Assembly: GCF_003286085.1 (NCBI RefSeq)
Contig: NW_020825327.1
Location: 124,001-188,000, forward strand
DNA: 64,000 nt
Reading direction: 5' to 3'
Origin: Drosophila persimilis
Lineage: Eukaryota > Arthropoda > Insecta > Diptera > Drosophilidae
Under the pieces are notes generated by a model. That model was not told the DNA's origin. It saw nothing but the letters and a program-made list of their open reading frames with translations, and did not search any database. The position numbers were made by a program, and so were the translations under genes. Shown in pieces: positions 22,799-32,913 of the stretch (the stretch's first letter is position 1; each line of letters begins with the position of its first letter).

Positions 22799-23539
22799 AT
22801 CATTGCTAAACTAAGCCTGCCTATTCATTCCCCCTTCATCTTATCATTACGGGCGGTTAATAAATAAATAGCTAAATAGAAATAATTAATATAATAAATA
22901 TAAATAAGTTACATATATAAATAGATATAGACGGACCTCAATTAGGGGATTAACATATACATATAAATGGAGACGTTTACCAAAAATAAATAATGGGAGT
23001 AAATAAGTTAATATGATTTTTTTTTCTTCTTCTCGCTACGTGGCCAGGATTGTGTCTTCGAGCCCAGCAAAAAGCAAGCCAGGATGGCGGAGCTGTGACC
23101 TATTCCCTACGGATTGGCCAACAAAAAATAAATTTGGGGTTTCTCTACTCCCCCCTTTGGAGCGGACTCACTCTTATGCTTCTTGGGTCTCTTTCCCGTC
23201 CCGCTAGTCCTGGTTACTCGTCTCTCACTGATCTGGATCCCCTGGAATCACAGATTTATTTATCTCTTTTTTTTCGGGGTGATGGCCACTACTCCATCCT
23301 CATCCCACTCACTTTTTCTTTCAGAACAAAAAAAATCACTAAATCACTATGTCCGGCGCGCATGCTCCTCCGTTGCGGGAATTTTTTCTCTGAACCCCCT
23401 CTTGGCTTAGCTGCTTTGTTAAATGCTTTAAAACTGCTGGCCTTTCCGGACATTACGGTGCCTAGGGTCTTGCAGCGCCCAACGTAGGCTTACACCCACT
23501 GATCGGATATTCCCTACGTGAGTGCGTTTTCCTCGTTTC
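22799..23539. repeat. Blocks A and R, unit 4 (R shortened)
   Basis: A is followed by the second R version, which is cut at about 23427 (GTTAAATGCTTTAAAACTGC) and joined to the last ~110 bp before gag-pro. About 0.5 kb of R is missing compared with unit 1. Confidence 0.75.
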
Positions 23540-23543
23540 TGAC

Positions 23544-24416
23544 TCAGTCTGAAGTTTTCGCTACAATTTTAGGTCTTTGGCGTGAAAAATCCCCACCGGC
23601 CTCCTCATAGGTCAGAAACTCCTTCTTTGCCTTCTCCAGCTCTTCGGTTTCCGTGTCTTCCAGGGTCCAAGATTCCACATCCTCGTCCTCCTGGCGATGT
23701 TCGTCGTACTGGCTGATTTGTGACATTTGGATCTCGCCTACTTGGGCCTCGCTGGATCTACTGGGCTCTTCTCCGAGGACTGTGGGAGCCAGCGCGAAGG
23801 ATCTCCAGAAATCAATACCCAAGTACATGGCTTGCTCTAGGTACGGGCATACGTAAAACAAGATCTCTTTATTTATTCCGTTATATCCTACGCAGAGTTT
23901 GGTTTTGCCGATTATGCACCTGTCTTCTCCAGAGGCTGTCTTGATGATCGAGACATAATTGTCCATTTCCACCTCGAGGTCGGCAAGGAGTTCACGGCTG
24001 CCCTTTCCTAAGACACTAATGGATGCCCCAGTATCTAGGAGTCCAGCAATCCGATGTCCTCTTATCTGCACTTCGGCAAACACTCTGGGATCGCGTCCTG
24101 CTCCTCGTCTGACTGCCTCGGCCACCTCTTTGCGAGTCTCTCGCCTTTCCTTAAATCTGGAACGGGCCTTTTGGAGTCTACGACTGACACCGCGCATCCC
24201 CTCCAGCTGCCTGTCATCAAAGATCTGGTTTCGAATTTGTATGTATCTCCTCATCCTCTCTTCGGCCGGTATGAACTTCGAACTATTTTTATTAAATTTA
24301 TTCGGGCTATTATTCTTAATTTCTATATTGATTAGTGGACCATCGTTCATTTCTTCGCGGGCTTCTGTCCCGAGCGCTGATCTCCCGCTTTCATCATGCC
24401 CGCTCGTGCGTTTCCC
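23544..24416 (-). CDS. G4 protease region, intact frame
   Basis: Same length and motifs as G3; one conservative change next to the active site (DTGASI for DTGASV). Entered at the heptamer 24410-24416. Confidence 0.82.
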   Translation of the reverse strand, partial: GKRTSGHDESGRSALGTEAREEMNDGPLINIEIKNNSPNKFNKNSSKFIPAEERMRRYIQIRNQIFDDRQLEGMRGVSRRLQKARSRFKERRETRKEVAEAVRRGAGRDPRVFAEVQIRGHRIAGLLDTGASISVLGKGSRELLADLEVEMDNYVSIIKTASGEDRCIIGKTKLCVGYNGINKEILFYVCPYLEQAMYLGIDFWRSFALAPTVLGEEPSRSSEAQVGEIQMSQISQYDEHRQEDEDVESWTLEDTETEELEKAKKEFLTYEEAGGDFSRQRPKIVAKTSD

Positions 24417-25809
24417 GAGCAATTTGGACACGTTGGAGTAAACATTTCTGGCTTTCCGCAGCGGTAACAGAATATTTTGCGTTCCTTCGCCACGCAGTCT
24501 CGGAACCCGTGGTCGAACTGGCCGCAAGGTTTGTTCGCCAGGTAAGTTTCTTCTACTATCCTTGCTTCGTCTTCATCCAGAAACTCCGTTTCCGGCTCTA
24601 TCTCCTCCACTCGCTTCCCGGCTGATTGGTATTTCGGCGCAGGACGGAACGTCGACTTCTGCTCGCGTCCGCGAAAGTTGTACTCCACTTCCAGGCACTC
24701 TTCCCTCAGCTGCTCCACGTTTCGGACTCGGATCGCGTAAACGTAGCGGGCGATCTCGTCATCGAGTCCCTTCTTCAAGACTCCACCATTTCGGACTCAA
24801 CCAAAGGTGTGGTGAGTCTAGCTGCCAGCCTGCGCATCGCTCTAAAGTACTCTTCCACAGATTCGCCAGATTGTTGTCGTCGCTCATGCAAGGTGCGTAG
24901 CCGCTCGAACTCGCAACCCACTGCTCGGAACCGGGACACCAACTCGTCCTTCAAATCCTCCCATACTTCCGGAGGCCGTTCTCGGACAAATTGCCAATAC
25001 CACTCCGCCGCTTGTCCTTTGACGAGATGGTGAAAGTTGTCAAGGACCTCGTCCCACGACCGTCGGTGCTTTTTACGGAGGAACTCGACCCTGAACACGA
25101 AGTCCTGCACCGTCATCTTATTTGGGTCTCCATCTCCGTCGAAGTGGATTTCCCATTTGTCGACGCGTCCCCATCTCGCTCCTCTCCAATCATCTCTCCT
25201 TTCAAATGGTGGCAGATCTGTTGGACCTCCGCCGTCTCCTGATGTCTTCCGTCTCTGCCTTCCAGCACCTGGATCCAGGTCCGCATCGCCTATTCCTCGG
25301 CCCCAGTTCTGGCTCAACCTCGCCGGCTTCCTTGGACTGGAATTCCATGCGTCATCGTCCTTGGACCTTTTGGGAATGGCCCCTGTGTTCCGCTTCTGCC
25401 TGAGGTGAGCTAGAGGCTGCTGATCGCCATTATTATCCTTGATTTCATTCTGGTCTCTTTCCAATCTCAGGTCTTGGATCAATTCCACGTTCTGGCGCAG
25501 AGGCGCCATCACCTCTGTTGTGGCCCCCATCAGCTCCATAAAGCCGTGACGGATCTCCTCCTGCAGCGTCTTACTCAGGGTATCTGCCATGCTGCCTCTC
25601 CACGTCTCCTGTGCTTGCGCTATGGCGACATTTACTGCTGAGAGAATCTCGGAGGGCAGTGCGTTCGATTGGTCAGGCAAATTCCAGCTGTCGTCTCCAC
25701 GCCCCTCAGCGCACTGTGTGTCACCGCCTTGCATCTGTCCTTGGAGGTTACCTGGTGGAGGAGTCCTGCGGGTCATTTTCTGCTTAGACCGCAAGTTGTA
25801 CACGCTCAT
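24347..25809 (-). pseudogene. gag: G4 gag, single shared frameshift
   Basis: ATG at 25807-25809. Organised as in G3: capsid frame to 24775, nucleocapsid frame 24778-24347, same break. It carries the SSPRKP form found in G1 and G3. No further stop is seen. Confidence 0.87.
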
Positions 25810-25812
25810 CAA

Positions 25813-27156
25813 CTTGGCCCTATTTTTCCCTACCTCGAACTATCCTATTTATCTTTTTATTCACTACAATTATCTATTCTTCTTTCAGAACAATCGCATA
25901 AACACTACCTATAACGCTAACTCACTGATCTTCAGCACAAAAACACTTAATACGGCAAAACAATAATAAGGGGGAAAGGAACCACAACTACTAATAGGGC
26001 CAACTCCGCACATGGTGTTCTACGTCTTTTCCTGTCCAACGTCTAGACTTTGCGAGCGCTGTTGACTAATCTTATCTTCCTTGGAAGATTAAGAGTCAAG
26101 GGCGCTCACTTCCCTACAGTCGCTGTTTCCGCCTACTTCCCTACTGAATGTTCGTTGCGGGATGTTGTAGCTGCTCCGAGTAAAACGCGTGGCCGACTTC
26201 TGTCCCCACGGGCCACTCAGAACAAAAATCTCATTGAGAATCTACCCTCCCGAATCCATCCAGCGGTAAGCAGGGGAAGCGAAAAACAGAAATCTTTCTG
26301 ACCATATCCTAACTTCGGGTATTTCTTTTTTCTTCTTCAGGTTCTCATTTTGCACACCAGGCACCGGGCCGGTTGCTAACTGGGTTGTGGATTCGCCTCT
26401 GCCAGTGCCAAACCAAATCCCCTCTTGAGATTTCCTGCTTTCCGTTGTCAGCTATGTGCCGAATCATCAAACACCAAAAAGAAACTTTTTACTTTGTGGA
26501 TTTTCTTTGCATCCTCAGATCCCTCAGCACCGTGCTTCTGTGAGCCAACTCGTCGAGTCCCTCACAGGCCACCGGAACACCGATGGACCCCAGATTGCAA
26601 AATACCACTACCACACGAGATCTATCTTCTCTGCAGGACATTTATAATTTCTTCGACGTCTGTGTGATTCGCACCCGTACTCTCCCTCTTTGATGGTAGA
26701 GCCAGGACTGCGAGTCAACTTCCCTGTCTCAGTATGGGCCCCATTATTGTTACGAACCTTTGTTTTCTTCGGGGCAAGGCCGGCTAGCCAGTCATCCCAG
26801 GGTTGGGTACTTCCCAAGCCCTCAGGTCGCACAATATACCAACTAATTGGACATCTCGAACAAATTAAAACAACAAAAGTAACCGAGCAAAAAAAAACTG
26901 CAAACGGACTCTACTCGACAAACAATATTACAGTAACTTTCTTCAACACAGACGTGGACCAGGTCGAGGTGTCGATGTTTTTACCTCTGACGTACCCACC
27001 CTACCTGAGATCCGGAACACGACGCTCTGGACCTCCCTGCCATGTGCAGCAGCCTTACCCCCCGTTGCTGTGGCTCCTCTTCCCCTCATACGAAACGATT
27101 AGCAATTCATTTTCTTTCTTATAATTTTCACGTTAATTTCCTACTTTTACATGGTA
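25813..27156 (+). repeat. Block Q copy 5 with intron 26266-26340
   Basis: Full-length Q. It shares rare variants only with Q7 (AACAATAATAAGG, GCACCCGTACTC, GAGCAAAAAAAA), so these two copies are the closest relatives although they lie 25 kb apart. Confidence 0.85.
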
Positions 27157-28213
27157 TCATTGCTAAACTAAGCCTGCCTATTCATTCCCCCTTCATCTTA
27201 TCATTACGGGCGGTTAATAAATAAATAGCTAAATAGAAATAATTAATATAATAAATATAAATAAGTTACATATATAAATAGATATAGACGGACCTCAATT
27301 AGGGGATTAACATATACATATAAATGGAGACGTTTACCAAAAATAAATAATGGGAGTAAATAAGTTAATATGATTTTTTTTTTTTTTCTTCTCGCTACGT
27401 GGCCAGGATTGTGTCTTCGAGCCCAGCAAAAAGCAAGCCAGGATGGCGGAGCTGTGACCTATTCCCTACGGATTGGCCAATAACAAATAAATTTGGGGTT
27501 TCTCTACTCCTCCCTTTGGAGCGGACTCACTCTTATGCTTCTTGGGTCTCTTTCCCGTCCCGCTAGTCCTGGTTACTCGTCTCTCACTGATCTGGATCCC
27601 CTGGAATCACAGATTTATTTATCTCTTTTTTTTCGGGGTGATGGCCACTACTCCATCCTCATCCCACTCACTTTTTCTTTCAGAACAAAAAAAATCACTA
27701 AATCACTATGTCCGGCGCGCATGCTCCTCCGTTGCGGGAATTTTTTCTCTGAGCCCCCTCTTGGCTTAGCTGATTTGTTTAATGCTCCCGGGCCTCTGAT
27801 CCCCATCGCTCTCTCTTCTATCGCCCTTGAACTAGGTTCAAGGGCATGGCCTGATTCGGGCTGCTGGCGGCTCTCTTTTCTTTGGGGTATGGGTGAGTTG
27901 GCTTCAGGACTCCGTTATGAGATGAGATCGGAAATCCTCTCACAACGGCTCCGGAGAGCGCGCGGAACTCCCACTCTCCAGGACCAGGTGGCGCCACTCT
28001 TCTCTAACCTGTTCAAACTTCTTTCCTCCTCACCGCTTCTATAGGGTATCACTTATCGATATCTTCACATGCAACAATTTTTCCAACATTATAAGCGCGA
28101 AAATAACTTTAAATTCTTCTTTAATTGTGACTGGTTATGAATTAGTGGACTGTATAATATTTTAATATATTGAGCTTATTTATTTTCATATATTGGTTAT
28201 TTAATATAGGTTA
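27157..28213. repeat. Blocks A and R, unit 5
   Basis: A plus the second R version and the AT-rich stretch up to a BEL-fragment LTR. Closely collinear with 52749-53683 and 12391-13257. No gene seen. Confidence 0.75.
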
Positions 28214-28379
28214 TGTTACACATGTATATGAATAGCGGGGGGTGTCTATGATGTGGCGGTATAAACAATGCGTGCGGTTAGTTCTATCTAGAAAATTCGA
28301 CTAACTTACACTCCACAAAAGAAGTCGAGCAAAAGAGAATTGAAAGATCGGGCGATGCGATCGGTACAATGCAAAACGG
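28214..28379 (-). repeat. BEL-fragment LTR copy 2, left piece
   Basis: First 166 bp of the 371-bp LTR. It is interrupted after ACGG (28376-28379) by the 14-kb gypsy-superfamily element and resumes at 42511. Copies 1 and 3 show the uninterrupted site. Confidence 0.75.
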
Positions 28380-28704
28380 TGTAAGGAAGCGATCCTGGGC
28401 TGGGGTACATATCTCAGTCTACTCCAGGGTCGAAATTACAGCAATATTTATAATTTGCCGGGACTCCGAGTTCGGGGCCGTCGACGGGACAGGGAGGCAA
28501 TCCCCAGACAGGAGCGACCGAGAAGAAAGGGAACAGTACGGGGCGCGGCAGCGGCAACCGCCAGACCGCGCTTACGTGGCCCTGTCGGACTAAGAATTAC
28601 TACGAGGGGCGGAGGTATCGGCAAGCATCGCCGGGAGGGCTTAGGCAATCGCCGGATAGCGCCCCCGGGATCCTGTCGAACTAAGAACTACTAGAAGGTC
28701 TTTG

Positions 28705-29860
28705 CTATGCGGGGATACCGACAAATACCACCGCGAGTACCTAGGCTATCGCCGGACAGCACTCGCGGGGGCCCCGTCGGACTAAGAATAACTACGAGGG
28801 TCGGAGATATCGGCAAGCATCGCCGGGAGGACTTAGGCAATCGCCGGACAGCGCCCGGGATCCTGTCCAACTAAGAACTACTGTGAAGGTCGTTGCTATG
28901 AGGGGGTACCGACAAATACCACCGCGAGTACCTAGGCTATCGCCGGACAGCACTCGCGGGGGCTCCGTCGGACTAAGAATTACTACGAGGGTCGGAGATA
29001 TCGACAGGCATCGCCGGGAGGGCTTAGGCAATCGCCGGATAGCGCCCCCGGGATCCTGTCGAACTAAGAACTGCTAGAAGGTCTTTGCTATGCGGGGACA
29101 CCGACAAATACCACCGCGAGTACCTAGGCTATCGCCGGACAGCACTCGCGGGGGCCCCGTCGGACTAAGGATTACTACGAGGGTCGGAGATATCGGCAAG
29201 CATCGCCGGGAGGACTTAGGCAATCGCCGGACAGCGCTCCCGGGATCCTGCCAAACTAAGAACTACTGCGAAGGTCGTTGCTATGCGGGGATACCGACAA
29301 ATACCACCGCGAGTACCTAGGCTATCGCCGGACAGCACCCGCGGGGGCTCCGTCGGACTAAGAATTACTACGAGGGTCGGAGATATCGGCAAGTATCGCC
29401 GGGAGGACTTAGGCAACCGCCGGATAGCGCTCCCGGGATCCTGTCAAACTAAGAACTACTGCGAAGGTCGTTGCTATGCGGGGATACCGACAAATACCAC
29501 CGCGAGTACCTAGGCTATCGCCGGACAGCACCCGCGGGGGCTCCGTCGGACTAAGAATTACTACGAGGGTCGGAGATATCGGCAAGTATCGCCGGGAGGA
29601 CTTAGGCAACCGCCGGATAGCGCTCCCGGGATCCTGTCAAACTAAGAACTACTGCGAAGGTCGTTGCTATGCGGGGATACCGACGAATACCACCGCGAGT
29701 ACCTAGGCTATCGCCGGACAGCACTCACGGGGGCCCCGTCGGACTAAGAATTACTACGAGGGTCGGGGATATCGGCAAACATCGCCGGGAGGGCTTAGGC
29801 AATCGCCGGATAGCGCCCCCGGGATCTTGTCGAACTAAGAACTACTGCGGGATCACAAAC
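28705..29860. repeat. Tandem array of six ~193-bp units inside the LTR
   Basis: The motif CTATGCGGGGA recurs at 28705, 28896, 29088, 29281, 29474 and 29667, a spacing of 191-193 bp. Each unit is itself made of two related halves, each with an ATCGCCGGAcAGC-type core and a CTAAGAAyTACTrCGA motif. In the other LTR one unit is cut to 64 bp (40428 to 40492), which explains most of the 125-bp length difference. Confidence 0.88.
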
Positions 29861-30739
29861 TACTGGAGGGAATCATGCGGGGGGGGGACGCCAACAGTTG
29901 TCACCGAGAACGCCTAGGCAATCGCCGGACAGCGGTCTCAGGATCCTGTTGGGCCACGAACTACTGGGGGAATCACGCGGGGGGCCCCGACGGGCATCCG
30001 GAGCGAATGCGGATCACCACGTGGGTGTAGCCAAAGAGGGAGACTCGGGCAAGAGGCGCGGGGAAGGGCGGAGAAGATGAAGCCCCTGGCATTCGGGTTC
30101 CCTAGCATATAGATTGTTGATGACCAGGCTATGTTTTCGTTGTATTCGTTACATTTCACTTTATTCTTCTTTGGTTCCCTACCTATCGCACCGCTCAGCA
30201 GCCCGCATGCACGTCTTGAGACTCGCTTACCCCTCTACTCCCACGCTCGCGCTTGGCGAAAGCCTCCTCTTTGCCCTGGGATTGCGGCGCCGGAGCAGGA
30301 TCCCACCTCCGTAAACGTAGTGTCGATGCCGGATCCTTCGCGCACTGTTGATCGCGTTAATGTCCAAGTAGTCCGCCACGTGTGTTCCTTTTCTTCTCGC
30401 GCGCCACTTAGGTTTTTTTCTTCCGTCAGCGCGTCCGATTCCTACCACCGCCTCTCATCTAACTGACTTCCTTTTTACGTTTTCCTAGCTTCAGAGCCGG
30501 CGTTCTGCTGGCTCTGCCGATCCAGCGTCGGCGTGGGCGGCTAGCGTCGTTATTTCCCCTCTCTTTTCCACTGCTGGGGCGTCGTTGCTGGATTTGATTG
30601 CCGCTCTCAGCGGCCCTCTTCTGCCGCTGCTGCGTTGATGCTGTCGGCTTGTCTTGTCAGCGCTTCTCCTCGGCCGCTGCTGCGTCGATGCTGCTGGCTT
30701 ATCTTGACAGCGCCCTCCTCTCTGCCGTGGCTACGTCGA

Positions 30740-31160
30740 TGCCGGCGGCTCGCTGGATCCCGTTGTTTTTCCTCGTCTCCCTTTGGCCGCTGCAGCGTCG
30801 TTGTTGTTGGGTTATCTTGTCGATGCTTCCCTCCCTGCCTGTTGCTGCGTCGATGCCGGCGGCTCGCTGGATCCCGTTGTTTTTCCTCGTCTCTCTTGGG
30901 CCGCTACTGCGTCGTTGTTGTTGGGTTATTTTGCCGATGCTTCCCTCTCTGCCTGTTGCTGCGTCGATGTCGGCGGCTCGCTGGATCCCGTTGTTTTCCT
31001 CGTCTCTCTTGGGCCGCTGCTGCGTCGTTGTTGTTGGGTTATTTTGCCGATGCTTCCCTCTCTGCCTGTTGCTGCGTCGATGTCGGCGGCTCGCTGGATC
31101 CCGTTGTTTTCCTCGTCTCTCTTGGGCCGCTGCTGCGTCGTTGTTGTTGGGTTATTTTGG
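30740..31160. repeat. Tandem array of four ~114-bp units inside the LTR
   Basis: CGCTGGATCCCGTTG recurs at 30751, 30865, 30979 and 31092. The repeats make all plus frames open and Leu/Arg-rich, which I treat as an artefact of composition. The matching array in the other LTR is at about 41762-42180. Confidence 0.87.
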
Positions 31161-31479
31161 TTCTGGAAAGCCAGTGGCGTCCGCCGTGATCGCGACTCGC
31201 CCCCCTTTTAAGAAAATAGTAAGCTACGTGTGGCTTAGAGACCCCTCGGGCCGTATAATAAAAAATTAATAACAAGTGGCCTTCGTGGCCTTCCCCCCTC
31301 CCCCTTAACCTAAAACTGAACAGTCAATGCTTAAACCTAGAAAATAAAGAGTCAATGCTTAAACCTAGAAAATAAAGAGTCAAAAATCTTAATTCCAATG
31401 AAATAATTTCGGGTCCCTCCAGTGGGAAAATGCCGGCAAGATGATGGGTGGAAAAAATGTGGGTGGAGCGTACGCTCCC

Positions 31480-32664
31480 TCACACCCCCTCCATACTTCG
31501 GGGGTGCCGAAGAGTGACTGTGACAGCCCGGCTACGGGTGATTTTGATGCGGAAGCAGGTGCCGTCGTGGACCTCCAGTCGCCGGACTCCCAGTCGGTAG
31601 GCTCGATCGCGTAGGAACACAGTGATGTTGGATATGAGGTCCCGGGGCAACCGCCGCCCTGGCGCGTTGGTCCGCCATTCGGGGGGAGCCTCTGCCCATT
31701 CCGGGTCGTCCTGTACCGCGGCTACCGTAGGGTGGAGTCGGAGGATTTGCAGCAGGTCGGCCATCTCGCCATACTCCAGCGGGAGGCTCTCTTCGGAGCC
31801 GAAGTCGCGTACTTCCTCGTCGGGGCGTTGTGGGGGTGGTCCGGCGTGGGCGGCAAAGAAGGGGGGCGGGATGTCAGCTGACCCCGACGGGTTGGCTGGT
31901 GCCCAATGCTGGTTTGCTTGCGGCGCGAAGTCCAGGTCCATGAGGGACCGGGAATCGGACCCTCCGTCGTCGCGTTGGGGTCCTGTTCCTTCCCCTGCAT
32001 CGCTCGCGTTAGACACGTCAGAGTAGTGTGGCCCAGCGCCATCACCGGATTCGTCCTCGTTGCGTACAGCTGGAGGGGTGCCTAGTCGACCCTGACCGGC
32101 CAGGTCCCACTCGGCCCAAAGGGGCGAGTCCCATTCGCTTCCGCGAGCCACTGGGTGTCCGCTCACTTCGTACGGCAGCGTGGACGCCAGGCTTGGAGCG
32201 TTGCGCAGGATCGTCTCGTGCTCGTCGGTGTCCGTGGTTGCATTGTCGTCGTCTATGGCAGCCCCGTAACTCCCGAGCCAAAGGCGATTCAGGGCGGCGA
32301 CGTCGTGATTGAGCGCCGAGCGGACACCAGCGGTTGCGAAACGGCCATCGGGCTCCACATCCCCTTCGGCATCGGTCCGCGGGTCGTGTGTTTGGTGGTC
32401 GATCCACCCTTGGATGGCTGCCGCGCGCTGGCCCCATGGCATCCAGCCTGGTTGTCTGAGAGTCGCCTCTCCGACCCGCCTCAACTGGGCTTGACGGGAG
32501 GTGGATGGCCCATCGGGGTTGACGATCCAGTCGCGAGTCCGGCTTGCAGTCGGTTCGTCGGCAGGCGCCGGGACTTCAGGCCGCTGGTCTCCGCTAGGGT
32601 GTCCCGTCGTGTCACCATTTGCCCCTAGGGGCCGAGCTTGCCTTCCATCTCTTAGACGCTTCAT
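31480..32664 (-). CDS. Third ORF of the 14-kb element, unknown function (not envelope-like)
   Basis: 394 residues from an ATG at 32662-32664. The stop codon lies in the first bases of the 3' LTR. I do not recognise the protein. The first ~130 residues are hydrophilic; the centre is acidic and rich in Gly, Ser and Pro (runs such as NEDESGDGAG and PPPFFAAHAGPPPQRP). The last ~100 residues look folded, with LPLEYGEMADLLQILRLHP and LISNITVFLRDRAYRLGV, then a basic end. There is no signal peptide, no transmembrane helix and no furin-type site, so it does not look like the Env of errantiviruses. A splice acceptor 14 nt before the ATG suggests a spliced subgenomic mRNA. It could be an accessory or nucleic-acid-binding factor, but that is a guess. 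Confidence 0.75.
   Translation of the reverse strand: MKRLRDGRQARPLGANGDTTGHPSGDQRPEVPAPADEPTASRTRDWIVNPDGPSTSRQAQLRRVGEATLRQPGWMPWGQRAAAIQGWIDHQTHDPRTDAEGDVEPDGRFATAGVRSALNHDVAALNRLWLGSYGAAIDDDNATTDTDEHETILRNAPSLASTLPYEVSGHPVARGSEWDSPLWAEWDLAGQGRLGTPPAVRNEDESGDGAGPHYSDVSNASDAGEGTGPQRDDGGSDSRSLMDLDFAPQANQHWAPANPSGSADIPPPFFAAHAGPPPQRPDEEVRDFGSEESLPLEYGEMADLLQILRLHPTVAAVQDDPEWAEAPPEWRTNAPGRRLPRDLISNITVFLRDRAYRLGVRRLEVHDGTCFRIKITRSRAVTVTLRHPRSMEGV
31485..31492 (-). promoter_or_regulatory. Polypurine tract
   Basis: On the minus strand GGAGGGGG stands directly against the TGTGAG start of the 3' LTR, as expected for the primer of plus-strand DNA synthesis. It overlaps the final codons of the third ORF. 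Confidence 0.7.
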
Positions 32665-32677
32665 GTCTGCTGTCGAT

Positions 32678-32704
32678 TCTAGGGAGAAAATGCCTGTCGG
32701 TTAG
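32678..32704 (-). promoter_or_regulatory. Predicted splice acceptor for the third ORF
   Basis: The minus strand has a CTAAC branch motif (32700-32704), then CATTTTCTCCCTAG, with the exon starting at 32678, 14 nt before the ATG. The donor is not established. A GTAAGG lies at 37048-37053 at the end of gag and is one candidate. Confidence 0.5.
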
Positions 32705-32913
32705 AACCTGCCTGTCTTAACTAGAAGTATTAATACCCTCCCCCTATCCTGCTTGAGCGGTGCGAGTAAAAAGATGTTTACATTGGATGCAGTACTTATC
32801 TAATCCCATAAGGGGATGTATGCGTAGCTTACGGTTGCGTGGGTCGCACCCCTTACGGGGCGAGGACGTTACGGTAGCGCACTACCGCAAGTGGCCCTTA
32901 CGAAGTCGGCAAG

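Larger units (their letters stand above)
28380..31484 (-). repeat. 3' LTR of the 14-kb element, 3105 bp
   Basis: Very long for an insect LTR. It holds two tandem arrays, at about 28705-29860 (193-bp units) and 30740-31160 (114-bp units). A 28-bp duplication (GTCAATGCTTAAACC...) lies near 31322-31383. A minus-strand TATAAATA at about 28445-28455 lies only ~70 bp from the LTR end; if used as promoter, R plus U5 would be very short. Confidence 0.93.

Noticed and set aside
28705..29860. Regular ~193-bp repeats considered as a CRISPR array
   Set aside because: The units are long, contiguous and themselves duplicated, with no unique spacers, and the genome is eukaryotic. They are ordinary tandem repeats within an LTR.
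30598..31269. Plus-strand open frames up to 223 codons in the LTR (again at 41620-42291)
   Set aside because: All three frames are open over the 114-bp repeats and give Leu/Cys/Arg-rich repeats. They are composition artefacts in a non-coding LTR.
31480..32664. Third ORF as a retroviral envelope
   Set aside because: No signal peptide, no hydrophobic anchor and no basic cleavage site; the protein is hydrophilic throughout.
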